Shown piece after piece: positions 8,884 through 15,815 of a DNA stretch of 34,756 nucleotides. The notes below the pieces were generated by a model, which was not told the origin of the DNA, ran no database searches, and was given only the letters and a program-made list of their open reading frames with translations. Origin of the DNA: B1SED10-225 sp964501415 (GTDB lineage: Bacteria > Bacillota_I > Bacilli_A > Izemoplasmatales > Izemoplasmataceae); contig CAZCSL010000016.1 in the NCBI GenBank assembly GCA_964501415.1, forward strand, positions 1 through 34,756. Direction: 5' to 3'. Both the position numbers and the translations under genes were made by a program. Each line of letters begins with the position of its first letter. The stretch's first letter is position 1.

Positions 8884-9407
8884 TATGAAACCTCCTTATA
8901 CTTTGCTAGAATGTCGTCTAATGATTCGGGTTTAACTTTGCCGTAAACTTTGTCATCAATGGTCATGACTGGCGCTAAGCCACATGCCCCAATACAACGG
9001 ACATCTTTAACTGAAAAAAGCCCATCTTCACTCATGGCATCGGTGCTTGCACCGGTAAGTTCTTGAACGCGTTTAAGGATTTTATCCGCACCCTTAACAA
9101 AACAAGCTGTCCCCATACAAACGCTGATGGTATGCTTACCCAAAGGCTTCTCAGAAAAGAATGAATAAAACGTGACAACGCCATTAACGTGAGCACTAGA
9201 TAACTTTAGTTTTTTAGCGATATACCACTGCAAATTTTGTGGCAAATAGCCAAAAAGCGCTTGGGCCTTATAAAGGGTAGGAATCAAGGCTTCTTTGTTG
9301 TTGACGGTCGTTAAATCCTCAATATACCCATCAAGTTGTTTTAGTTTCGTTTCATCAAGTGATGAAACATCAATAATATCTTTCTTCTTAGGAATTGTTT
9401 TTTCCAT
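8883..9407 (-). CDS. hydC: HydC, NuoE-like [2Fe-2S] subunit of the hydrogenase
   Basis: A thioredoxin-fold [2Fe-2S] protein like the Complex I 24-kDa subunit. The cluster ligands are visible as SVCMGTACF (C-x4-C) and VRCIGACG (C-x3-C). The helical N-terminal part with LPTLYKAQ-type and GYLP(Q)NLQWYIA motifs is complete. The start MEKTIPKK (174 residues) is chosen because GGGAGG sits six bases upstream; in-frame codons further upstream overlap or precede that site. First gene of the hydC-hydB-hydA operon. Confidence 0.94.
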   Translation of the reverse strand: MEKTIPKKKDIIDVSSLDETKLKQLDGYIEDLTTVNNKEALIPTLYKAQALFGYLPQNLQWYIAKKLKLSSAHVNGVVTFYSFFSEKPLGKHTISVCMGTACFVKGADKILKRVQELTGASTDAMSEDGLFSVKDVRCIGACGLAPVMTIDDKVYGKVKPESLDDILAKYKEVS

Positions 9408-9435
9408 TGGCAACCTCCCAGTCTTTTTCATACCT

Positions 9436-9464
9436 ATTATACACATATTTGTATTACAAGTAAA
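9436..9464 (-). promoter_or_regulatory. Promoter of hydCBA
   Basis: On the minus strand TTTACT (9459-9464) and a perfect TATAAT (9436-9441) are 17 bases apart, about 30 bases before the hydC start. The 14-mer ATTTGTATTACAAG at 9447-9460 fills the spacer, and an inverted near-copy lies at 9491-9504, so a regulator may act here. Confidence 0.75.
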
Positions 9465-9504
9465 TAGAAAACAGGCAGTTTTTTTAAAAACTTGTAAGAC
9501 AAAT
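9447..9504. repeat. Inverted pair of 14-mers flanking the hyd -35 region
   Basis: ATTTGTATTACAAG (9447-9460) and CTTGTAAGACAAAT (9491-9504) are reverse complements with one mismatch. Their centres are 44 bases apart, about four helical turns. One lies in the core promoter spacer, the other roughly 68 bases before the expected transcription start. Likely regulator binding sites; the factor is unknown. Confidence 0.5.
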
Positions 9505-9518
9505 TAATGTGGGTTCTA

Positions 9519-9551
9519 AAAAAGAAAAAAAGCGCTTATGTAAACGCTTTT
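9519..9551 (-). terminator. Terminator of the ABC transporter operon
   Basis: AAAAGCG (9528-9534) pairs with CGCTTTT (9545-9551). On the minus strand the hairpin is followed by TTTCTTTTTT. It lies downstream of the permease stop at 9576 and just upstream of the hyd control region. Confidence 0.85.
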
Positions 9552-9575
9552 AATCGTATTTATTGTAAATATAAA

Positions 9576-10301
9576 TCAAGCTTTTTCTTCAATTTTTTGA
9601 ACCATAATTTCCATTAATAATACCAACCCAACAATAATGATGGTCCAAGCAATAATTAAACTGTAGTTTAAATTGATTCTACCAATATAAATCATGCGGC
9701 CAATACTGGTTTGGGCTTGTCCAATAAATTCGGCCATCACCAATACTTTAAACCCTAAACCGAGGCTTTGAATCGCGCCGCTTTTAATATTAGGCAAGGC
9801 CAAAGGTAAATGCATATAAACCATTCTTTTAAACCGGCCTAGCGGTTCTAGTCTAAGGGCTTGTTTAATGCCATAATCAACGGATAAAACACCGCGTTTT
9901 GACGCTTCATAGACGATGGGGAAAATCATTAGAAAGACGATGATATAAATCGCCATGTTAGCGCCATAAAGCATCAAGAATATGACGATTAATGAGGCGA
10001 CGGGTAAACTTCTTAGTCCGCTAACTATCGGGGTCATAAAATGATTGAAATTTTGTGAAGCCCCACCAATTAGACCCAAGATAATACCGGTTAAGCTCCC
10101 AATGAAGAAAGCAATCATTAAGCGCATCAATGATCTAAAAATAATTACATAGGTATTTGGTGTAATTAGTAACGTCAGTAATTCATTTCCAATTTCGCTT
10201 AAATAAGGAAAAATGAGCGGATTTTGAATCTGAAAAGCGCGGAATTGCCAAAGCAAGGCTATCGATAAGATCGATGCGAAGTAAAGCAAAAACTTCTTCA
10301 T
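9576..10301 (-). CDS. ABC transporter permease, SsuC/TauC-like
   Basis: A 241-residue inner-membrane permease of the BPD_transp_1 family, of the nitrate/sulfonate/taurine/hydroxymethylpyrimidine type. About six hydrophobic helices are visible. The cytoplasmic coupling loop (EAA-like: EASKRGV...ALRLEPLGRFKRMVYMHLPLALPNIKSG) runs from about 130 to 175 and has the conserved LPxALPxIxxG shape. Its ATG overlaps the end of the upstream lipoprotein gene by four bases (ATGA), so the two are coupled. No ATP-binding subunit follows, although one usually does; the hairpin at 9519-9551 closes the unit. Confidence 0.9.
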   Translation of the reverse strand: MKKFLLYFASILSIALLWQFRAFQIQNPLIFPYLSEIGNELLTLLITPNTYVIIFRSLMRLMIAFFIGSLTGIILGLIGGASQNFNHFMTPIVSGLRSLPVASLIVIFLMLYGANMAIYIIVFLMIFPIVYEASKRGVLSVDYGIKQALRLEPLGRFKRMVYMHLPLALPNIKSGAIQSLGLGFKVLVMAEFIGQAQTSIGRMIYIGRINLNYSLIIAWTIIIVGLVLLMEIMVQKIEEKA

Positions 10302-11242
10302 GGGTTTAGATGTCTATAAAAACTATCATCGGGTAACCGACCGCCAATTAACTCAGGATTAAAATCCATGATAATGTTAAAATATACCTCAATAGCGGTT
10401 TTTGCATCATCACTTTTAACAAAGCTCAAATTGGAACGGGGCATCGCATCGATTAATACCGGTTTGGGAAATTCGTATCCTAACGCCCCAGCATAATCCG
10501 CTACCAGTGCGGGGTCTGCTTCGGTTAAATTGACGCTTTCCTTAAGTAACGCTTCAAAGCGTTCAAGCGTTGCCTCATCTAAATCATTGTGCACAAAGAC
10601 GCCTGCTTGGGGATAGGAAGACTCATCAACCAAATCGGACCATTTTGCTTGTAAATCCATGATTTGAAGGTTGTCAAGCTGCATGTTTTGGACACTAAGC
10701 AAAGGTTCAGCTAATAAAACAATCACGTCATCTTGCGTGGTTAAATACCCTGCGGCTGTGGCCACATCATCGACATAAGTGATTTCTGGGGCCTCAGATA
10801 AATCCAGCTTATCTAAAATCGTCTCTAAGATAATACCTGGGGTGGCATTAACGCCAAAAGCAATAATCTCAGCGCCTGCTAAGGTTTGTGCATCTAAGCT
10901 TTCTTGTTTGGTGGCAAGATAAAGATTGCCTTTTGAAATCGTCGCAAAGTACTGATACGGCGCATCGGCACTTTGAATTAATCTAGCGCCTAAATTGGTT
11001 GGAGCATAGATAATCTCATGACTTTCGGTATTAAACGCCGCCGCGAGCATATCGGTGCCAAAAACGACTTCAATATCAAACTCAGGGTCGTCGGATTCAC
11101 TCATTTTATGTTCCATGGCAACTTGTGAAAAAGCGGGGGCACCTGAGGGCACAATCACTTTGGTTACCTCGGTTTCTTGGCTGCACGCACTTAAGATAAA
11201 ACTAAATAGTCCTAATGTTATTAAAATTACCCATTTTTTCAT
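10298..11242 (-). CDS. ABC transporter substrate-binding lipoprotein, NMT1/SsuA-like
   Basis: The 314-residue product begins MKKWVILIT and has a hydrophobic stretch ending in the lipobox ILSAC (Cys20), so it is an anchored extracytoplasmic binding protein. The body shows the periplasmic binding protein type II layout: a start near KVIVPSGAPAFSQVA, a central GVNATPGIILE, and the closing IGGRLPDDSFY that I associate with NMT1/SsuA-type binding proteins. The ligand is not evident; sulfonate, thiamine precursor or another small anion are all possible. The start is at 11242, preceded by GGAGGG; an in-frame ATG 16 codons upstream lies before this site. Transcribed away from the Crp/Fnr gene. Confidence 0.88.
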   Translation of the reverse strand: MKKWVILITLGLFSFILSACSQETEVTKVIVPSGAPAFSQVAMEHKMSESDDPEFDIEVVFGTDMLAAAFNTESHEIIYAPTNLGARLIQSADAPYQYFATISKGNLYLATKQESLDAQTLAGAEIIAFGVNATPGIILETILDKLDLSEAPEITYVDDVATAAGYLTTQDDVIVLLAEPLLSVQNMQLDNLQIMDLQAKWSDLVDESSYPQAGVFVHNDLDEATLERFEALLKESVNLTEADPALVADYAGALGYEFPKPVLIDAMPRSNLSFVKSDDAKTAIEVYFNIIMDFNPELIGGRLPDDSFYRHLNP

Positions 11243-11270
11243 AAAAAACCCTCCTTTTATCTCACTTTTA

Positions 11271-11289
11271 TGATACACTACAGGTATCA
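11271..11289. repeat. Inverted repeat TGATAC-N7-GTATCA in the divergent control region
   Basis: TGATAC (11271-11276) and GTATCA (11284-11289) are perfect six-base arms. The repeat lies between the binding-protein gene and the Crp/Fnr gene, seven bases from the 18-base palindrome. It could be a second operator or a small hairpin in the leader of the ABC operon. A related TTGATAC-N4-GTATCAA repeat lies before the gene at 29820-31028. Confidence 0.5.
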
Positions 11290-11295
11290 ATATTT

Positions 11296-11313
11296 TTGTA
11301 ATATATGTTACAA
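11296..11313. promoter_or_regulatory. Crp/Fnr-type operator palindrome
   Basis: TTGTAATATATGTTACAA is an 18-base palindrome with a single mismatched pair. It contains TGTAA-N6-TTACA, the same spacing as the Crp consensus TGTGA-N6-TCACA. It ends just before the Shine-Dalgarno of the Crp/Fnr gene, a placement that suits autorepression. It is also upstream of the divergent ABC operon. I found no other complete copy in the window. Confidence 0.7.
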
Positions 11314-11325
11314 AGGAGGGCGATT

Positions 11326-11913
11326 ATGTATTTAACAAAGGCGGTTGCTCCATATCTTTCTTGTTCGTGTTTTTACCCCAAAAACACGATGCTCAAACAC
11401 GAAGGCGATGCTTGTGATGAAATTGGCATTGTCATGCGCGGCACCGTTGAGATGCATCACTACAGCGAAACAGGAGAGGTTTCTTTGCTTGCCTCAATCC
11501 AGGAAAATGAAGTATTTGGCGATGTGTTGATTTTGTCTGATGAACCCTATTATATCGGTACTTTGATGAGTACACAAACGTGTGAAGTAAAGTATTTATC
11601 CAAGCAAAACTTAGAAACATTACTGAAGTCAAATGAAACGTTTAGAGATTGGTTCATTAAGCAATTAGCCAATAAGGCGATGATGATTAACCGTCATCAA
11701 AAAATCTTGCATCAAAAGACGTTACAAGCCAAAGTGCTTTACTATTTGCATTTACAACAAACCACAACCAAAAATAAAAAAGTATATTTGCCTTCACATG
11801 AACAATTTGCCCAGATATTAAACGTCCAAAGACCCTCTTTATCACGGTGTTTGTCAGATATGAAAAAACAAGGTTTAATCGATTATAAAAACCGTTATTA
11901 TTGGGTGTTGTAA
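11326..11913 (+). CDS. Crp/Fnr-family transcription regulator
   Basis: A 195-residue cytosolic DNA-binding regulator. The N-terminal cyclic-nucleotide-binding-like beta barrel (about 10-115) has GDACDEIGIVMRGTVE and NEVFGDVLILSDEP. A long dimer helix follows, then a C-terminal Crp-type winged helix (about 140-195) with LPSHEQFAQILNVQRPSLSRCLSDMKKQGLI. The start is at 11326, eight codons inside a longer frame whose first codons contain the AGGAGGG Shine-Dalgarno. The pocket lacks a convincing cAMP-binding motif. Four cysteines in the sensory domain (13, 15, 30, 86) could bind an iron-sulfur cluster or sense thiol state, but the spacing is not that of E. coli FNR. It probably regulates itself and the divergent ABC genes through the palindrome at 11296-11313. 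Confidence 0.9.
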   Translation: MYLTKAVAPYLSCSCFYPKNTMLKHEGDACDEIGIVMRGTVEMHHYSETGEVSLLASIQENEVFGDVLILSDEPYYIGTLMSTQTCEVKYLSKQNLETLLKSNETFRDWFIKQLANKAMMINRHQKILHQKTLQAKVLYYLHLQQTTTKNKKVYLPSHEQFAQILNVQRPSLSRCLSDMKKQGLIDYKNRYYWVL

Positions 11914-11950
11914 TTCTTAATGTATATTAAAAGATTTCTAAATAACGTCA

Positions 11951-11959
11951 TGCTATAAT
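11951..11959 (+). promoter_or_regulatory. Extended -10 promoter of the hypothetical gene at 11995
   Basis: TGCTATAAT at 11951-11959 is a perfect extended -10 element, 35 bases before the start codon. No good -35 is visible at 17 bases. Confidence 0.7.
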
Positions 11960-11994
11960 GAGACCAAATCCATTAAAGAAAGGAAATCTATGAT

Positions 11995-12750
11995 ATGGAA
12001 AGAAATGTGGTTTATTGGGAACGCCAACATTATAGTGAGAATGGCTTTACGCTTATTGAAGTTTTAGAAGACGGCACGCTCAATCAAAGGAAATTTTTAA
12101 GACAAGATGGCGATTACCGCGAGCATTGTTTTGAAGAATCGCAATGTGAAACGCTTAATTTAAACGGAAAAATCATCGTACAAAAAGTTAAATTCGATGA
12201 AAAAGGCATTTTATCTAAAGACGCTTTAGATAACAACGTTGAAGATGTAGCAACCTTTAATGTAGAAGATTGGCAAGCTGCTAGAAAAAAAGTACGGGAA
12301 CTACAAAAAAAGGCCGCTGATGATTTATCATCAGATTATCGTTCTATTTTGTATTTGGATTCTGACTTGGCTTATAAGCAGATTAAAAAGTCGAAAGACG
12401 ACTACTTCCCCATCATCCCTTGCCGGGTAAAAGTAACCAACGGAACGCTTAAACGTGAAAAACACCCTGAACAAATGTTTGCGATTTATGTGCCTGTTTT
12501 AAATGAGGTGCTATACTTCCATCACATGCCAAAACACAATCACATCTCAATTACCGGCGATCAACTATTTGCCTTAGATACTAAAATCACAGAAAAACCA
12601 CTAGATGAAGAAGCTTTCTTAACCTACATTTATGAGAAAAAGCATGAAATCGAGCAAAACGACAAATACTACCGCGATTTAATTGATTCCCAACGTGAAA
12701 AAAGAGCGTTTATGGAAACCGAAACCATCGGGGATTTATTTCCTAGATAA
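11995..12750 (+). CDS. Protein of unknown function
   Basis: I do not recognise this 251-residue protein. It is soluble, charged, and has no signal peptide or membrane segment. The N-terminal third is beta-rich (VVYWERQHYSENGFTLIEVLEDG). A lysine/arginine-rich helix with coiled-coil character spans about 95-110, followed by a central segment with a YFPIIPCRVKVTNG motif. Near 180-190 is a histidine-rich patch, YFHHMPKHNH. The last 45 residues (EKKHEIEQNDKYYRDLIDSQREKR) look like an amphipathic helix. The start follows AAGGAAA. It has its own extended -10 promoter and its own terminator, so it stands alone. The real-gene case rests on codon usage like its neighbours, the promoter and the terminator. 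Confidence 0.85.
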   Translation: MERNVVYWERQHYSENGFTLIEVLEDGTLNQRKFLRQDGDYREHCFEESQCETLNLNGKIIVQKVKFDEKGILSKDALDNNVEDVATFNVEDWQAARKKVRELQKKAADDLSSDYRSILYLDSDLAYKQIKKSKDDYFPIIPCRVKVTNGTLKREKHPEQMFAIYVPVLNEVLYFHHMPKHNHISITGDQLFALDTKITEKPLDEEAFLTYIYEKKHEIEQNDKYYRDLIDSQREKRAFMETETIGDLFPR

Positions 12751-12796
12751 AAAAAGAGTTGAACGGCACATCATTTCGTGCTCGTTCAACTTTTTT
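12751..12796. terminator. Bidirectional terminator between the hypothetical gene and acyP
   Basis: AGTTGAACG (12757-12765) pairs with CGTTCAACT (12783-12791), and GCAC/GTGC extends the stem inward with a one-base bulge. A-runs on one side and T-runs on the other let it serve both convergent genes. Confidence 0.9.
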
Positions 12797-13074
12797 TAAA
12801 ACGTGATAGAAAAACGGGTTAAATCTCGATTGATAGGTGCATCATCTATAATCATCTCTTCAATATTTCCTGGAGACTGAGTGCGCAAGCTTTTGATAAA
12901 GTTTTTGATGCGCTTTTCATCGCCTTGAACAAATCCTTGTACTGAGCCATCTATCGCGTTTTTCACATACCCTAACAAACCATGCCTTTGGGCATGTTCT
13001 TTGATGAAATAACGCATGCCAACACCTTGAACAATCCCTTTTAGTACTATTTTTTTTGCCATGGTTTTTGTCAT
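12796..13074 (-). CDS. acyP: Acylphosphatase
   Basis: Hydrolyses acyl phosphates such as acetyl phosphate or 1,3-bisphosphoglycerate in the cytosol. The 92-residue product shows the family signature GIVQGVGMRYF with the phosphate-binding loop and catalytic Arg21, then GYVKNAIDGSV with the catalytic Asn. Length is typical. The first ATG (13074) has AAAGGA seven bases upstream; an ATG five codons in (MAKK) is an alternative. It lies 35 bases after phoR on the same strand with no terminator between, so it is probably the last gene of the pst-phoU-phoR unit. Breaking down acetyl phosphate could reduce non-specific phosphorylation of PhoP, though this link is only an inference. Confidence 0.94.
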   Translation of the reverse strand: MTKTMAKKIVLKGIVQGVGMRYFIKEHAQRHGLLGYVKNAIDGSVQGFVQGDEKRIKNFIKSLRTQSPGNIEEMIIDDAPINRDLTRFSITF

Positions 13075-13109
13075 AACATCATCCTTTGTTTTGACGGTTT
13101 ATCAATCAT

Positions 13110-14345
13110 TCATTTTTTAATCTGCAAAGGTAAGTCTATTGAAAAATGTGACCCTACGTCCAGTTCAGAGGTTAAGCGGATGTTTCCTTGGTGTTTTTTA
13201 ACGACATTTTTGATAATGGATAATCCTAAACCACTGCCACCAGAAGCCCTGCTCCGAGCCTCATCAAGTCGATAAAACCGCTTGAAAATTTTATCTTGCT
13301 CTTCAAGAGGAATGCCGATGCCAGTATCGATAACATCAATTGTAAAAACCGATTGTTTCGCTTTTCCAATAATTGTGATGGTCCCTGAATCGGTGTAGTT
13401 AATGGCGTTTTTAATCAAATTTAACATAACTTGCTGGATTTTGGTTTTATCAACATATAATAACTGTGAATCAACAGCGCACTTTATTTTAATCTGTTTT
13501 TCGTGTGCTTGTTTGGTAAGTAAAGCAACAACCTCTTCAATCAAAAGTTTGATATCCGTTTCAACACGTTTTAACTCATAATCAAGTCGATCCATTTTGG
13601 ATATAATCAACAAGTCTGACAAAATATTCTCCATTCTTGTGGATTCATCGTAAATCACTTTTAGGAGTTCTTTTTTTGTATCGCTCTTGGTGTCATCATC
13701 ACGGTTTAAAATCTCTGCTAGCCCTTTAATCGTAGTTAAAGGGGTTTTTAGTTCGTGGGACACATCGGCTGTAAATTGTTTTTGAAACGTCTCAGCGGTT
13801 TTGAGTTCGGTAATATCGTGCATGACGACTATGGTGCCTTTAAACTTATCCTTTTCAAAAATAGGGGTCGTTGCGACATCATAGTGCTTTTCATCTAAAT
13901 TCATTTTAATCGTAAGAGGCTTTTGTTGCTCAACACTGTCCTTAATGATTTGATATAAGGTTTTATGCGGTTTAAGCACGGATATAGAGGTTTCAATATG
14001 AACGGTAGTTTCAACGTATTGGTTAAAAAGGGGATTGACGTGTTTGATTATTCCATGGGCATCAATAAACAAAAGACCACGGTCAATAATATCAGAAAGA
14101 GCGATAAACTGAGCGATGTTTATGGTATTGTTTTTTAAGGATGCGTAACTGGAATCAAAGCGCTTTTTTTCTAAACTTCTTTTGTTTTTTTGATAGCTTA
14201 TTTGACTATGATAAAGACCTATTAATAGCACCAAAACAAGGCTAAGTATCAATGCAAATAACGCTTCATCGATCATTAGCCATATCGCTATGATGATTGC
14301 TAGGGCAAGAATTGGTGGGATGTAAAGTAGGTATTTTTCTTTCAT
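13110..14345 (-). CDS. phoR: PhoR-like sensor histidine kinase
   Basis: The sensor kinase of the phosphate two-component system. In 411 residues: two adjacent membrane helices (about 5-24 and 28-46) with only about three residues between them, a PAS domain (about 75-175, with DIIDRGLLFIDAHGI), HisKA with FTADVSHELKTPLTT (phospho-His about 196), and HATPase_c with NLIKNAINYT, DTGIGIP, FKRFYRLDEARSR and GGSGLGLSI. There is no extracytoplasmic sensor domain, so it cannot bind phosphate outside. This fits the model in which PhoR reads the Pst transporter through PhoU, its upstream neighbour. Its response regulator phoP lies at the other end of the locus, outside this transcript. Confidence 0.93.
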   Translation of the reverse strand: MKEKYLLYIPPILALAIIIAIWLMIDEALFALILSLVLVLLIGLYHSQISYQKNKRSLEKKRFDSSYASLKNNTINIAQFIALSDIIDRGLLFIDAHGIIKHVNPLFNQYVETTVHIETSISVLKPHKTLYQIIKDSVEQQKPLTIKMNLDEKHYDVATTPIFEKDKFKGTIVVMHDITELKTAETFQKQFTADVSHELKTPLTTIKGLAEILNRDDDTKSDTKKELLKVIYDESTRMENILSDLLIISKMDRLDYELKRVETDIKLLIEEVVALLTKQAHEKQIKIKCAVDSQLLYVDKTKIQQVMLNLIKNAINYTDSGTITIIGKAKQSVFTIDVIDTGIGIPLEEQDKIFKRFYRLDEARSRASGGSGLGLSIIKNVVKKHQGNIRLTSELDVGSHFSIDLPLQIKK

Positions 14346-14384
14346 GGTTAATCACCAATATCATTGTATCAAAAAAAACGATAA

Positions 14385-15047
14385 TTAGGTATTAAAATCA
14401 ACAAATGTTGCACGATTCAAAAAATAGATATGTTCGGCAATATTGGTTATATGATCGCCACAGCGCTCAAATTGCTTAATCGCGATTAAGGCAAAATAAA
14501 TAGCTTGGGTGGGTAAATCGGTTTCTTCTTTGCTTAAGTTAATAAACTGATGGCTTTGCGATTTAAACGTTTGGTCGATGAAATCATCTTTTTTGGATAC
14601 CGCCTTGGCCATGGTTGCATCACGCTTTAGATAAGCTTCTTTGATGCTGCTTAACATCGATAAAACATTAGGTTTGTAATCTAGCATCGATTGACGAATC
14701 ATGGCCGTATCTTTTGGATTTTGCATGATGTAAGTCGCGATATTTTTAGCATAGTCTCCAATACGTTCAAGTTCATAGGCAATTTTAATGGTAATGATAA
14801 TTAAGCGTAAATCACTCGCAACGGGACATTCCTTTAAAAACAATCGGATGGCGCGTTCATTGATATCCGCTTCACTTTTGTTGATGTTTACATCATCATC
14901 GATGACGGTTTGGGCTAAGTTATGATCGTTATTTTCAATGGCATCAAACGTTCTTTCAAATGCTTCATAAACATCATTGAACATAGCTTCGGCCTTGTTG
15001 CATAATTCGATTAAAGCCCGGTCAAAAGATGGTCGCATGGTAGACAT
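14385..15047 (-). CDS. phoU: PhoU phosphate signalling regulator
   Basis: A peripheral cytosolic protein that links the Pst transporter to PhoR and keeps the Pho regulon off when phosphate is plentiful. The 220-residue product has two repeated three-helix PhoU domains, each with the metal-binding E(R)xxD pattern: IAYELERIGDYAKNIA (about 88-103) and AIKQFERCGDHITNIAEH (about 188-205). The start follows GGGAGG in the tail of pstB by 11 bases. Sits between pstB and phoR in the operon. Confidence 0.95.
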   Translation of the reverse strand: MSTMRPSFDRALIELCNKAEAMFNDVYEAFERTFDAIENNDHNLAQTVIDDDVNINKSEADINERAIRLFLKECPVASDLRLIIITIKIAYELERIGDYAKNIATYIMQNPKDTAMIRQSMLDYKPNVLSMLSSIKEAYLKRDATMAKAVSKKDDFIDQTFKSQSHQFINLSKEETDLPTQAIYFALIAIKQFERCGDHITNIAEHIYFLNRATFVDFNT

Positions 15048-15049
15048 AT

Positions 15050-15811
15050 TTAACCAAACCTCCCTGTGATATAATCTTCGGTCATCTTATGTTGTGGAAT
15101 GTTGAAGATGGTGTTGGTATCGTTAAACTCAACCAACTCACCCATATAAAAGAAGGCGGTGTAATCTGAAATACGGGCGGCTTGTTGCATAGAGTGCGTA
15201 ACAATCACAATCGTATAGCGTTTCTTTAATGCTTCTAACAAACTTTCTATTTTCGTGGTTGCGATGGGATCTAAGGCTGAGGTTGGTTCATCCATGAGAA
15301 TAACTTCTGGTTCCATCGCTAAAGCTCTAGCGATACAAAGGCGTTGTTGTTGACCCCCAGAAAGGGATAGTGCAGGAGTGTGCAAGCGGTCTTTGACTTC
15401 GTCATAAAGAGCGGATTGTTTTAATACCTTGGTGACGATTGTTTCAAGCTTTTCTTTATTTTTGATGCCTTGACGTCGTGGTCCATAGGTGATGTTGTCG
15501 TAAATGCTCATGGGAAATGGGTTGGGTTTTTGAAACACCATACCAACTTTTTTACGTAGGTTAATCACATCATAATCATAATGATAAATAGAGGATTCGT
15601 GGTAGCTAACGTCCCCATCAACTAGGCATTCGGGAATTAAATCGTTCATCCGGTTGAGCGTCCTTAGAAACGTTGATTTGCCACAACCTGAAGGACCAAT
15701 CAAAGCGGTAATCGATTTTTCATAAATTGGTAGGCTAATTTTTTTCAAAGCATGGTCTTGATTATAGGAGACATCTAAATCACGGGTTTTAAATACGATC
15801 GTTTTATTCAT
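15050..15811 (-). CDS. pstB: Phosphate ABC transporter ATP-binding protein PstB
   Basis: The cytosolic ATPase of the high-affinity phosphate importer. All ABC motifs are intact in 253 residues: Walker A GPSGCGKST (about 37-45), Q-loop MVFQKPNPFPMSIYDN, signature LSGGQQQRLCIARAL, Walker B VILMDEPTSALD, and the switch His in VTHSMQQA. The RTLNRMNDLI segment after Walker A and the end EDYITGRFG are typical of PstB. Four bases separate it from pstA and two from phoU. Confidence 0.97.
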   Translation of the reverse strand: MNKTIVFKTRDLDVSYNQDHALKKISLPIYEKSITALIGPSGCGKSTFLRTLNRMNDLIPECLVDGDVSYHESSIYHYDYDVINLRKKVGMVFQKPNPFPMSIYDNITYGPRRQGIKNKEKLETIVTKVLKQSALYDEVKDRLHTPALSLSGGQQQRLCIARALAMEPEVILMDEPTSALDPIATTKIESLLEALKKRYTIVIVTHSMQQAARISDYTAFFYMGELVEFNDTNTIFNIPQHKMTEDYITGRFG

Positions 15812-15815
15812 TTTA

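Noticed and set aside
5288..9407. Plain Complex I fragment (NuoEFG)
   Set aside because: The third gene has all three H-cluster motifs and no NuoG molybdopterin-like domain, so it is a hydrogenase.
11305..11325. ATG at 11305 as the start of the Crp/Fnr protein
   Set aside because: It lies inside the operator palindrome, and the Shine-Dalgarno AGGAGGG is within the extra codons; 11326 fits.
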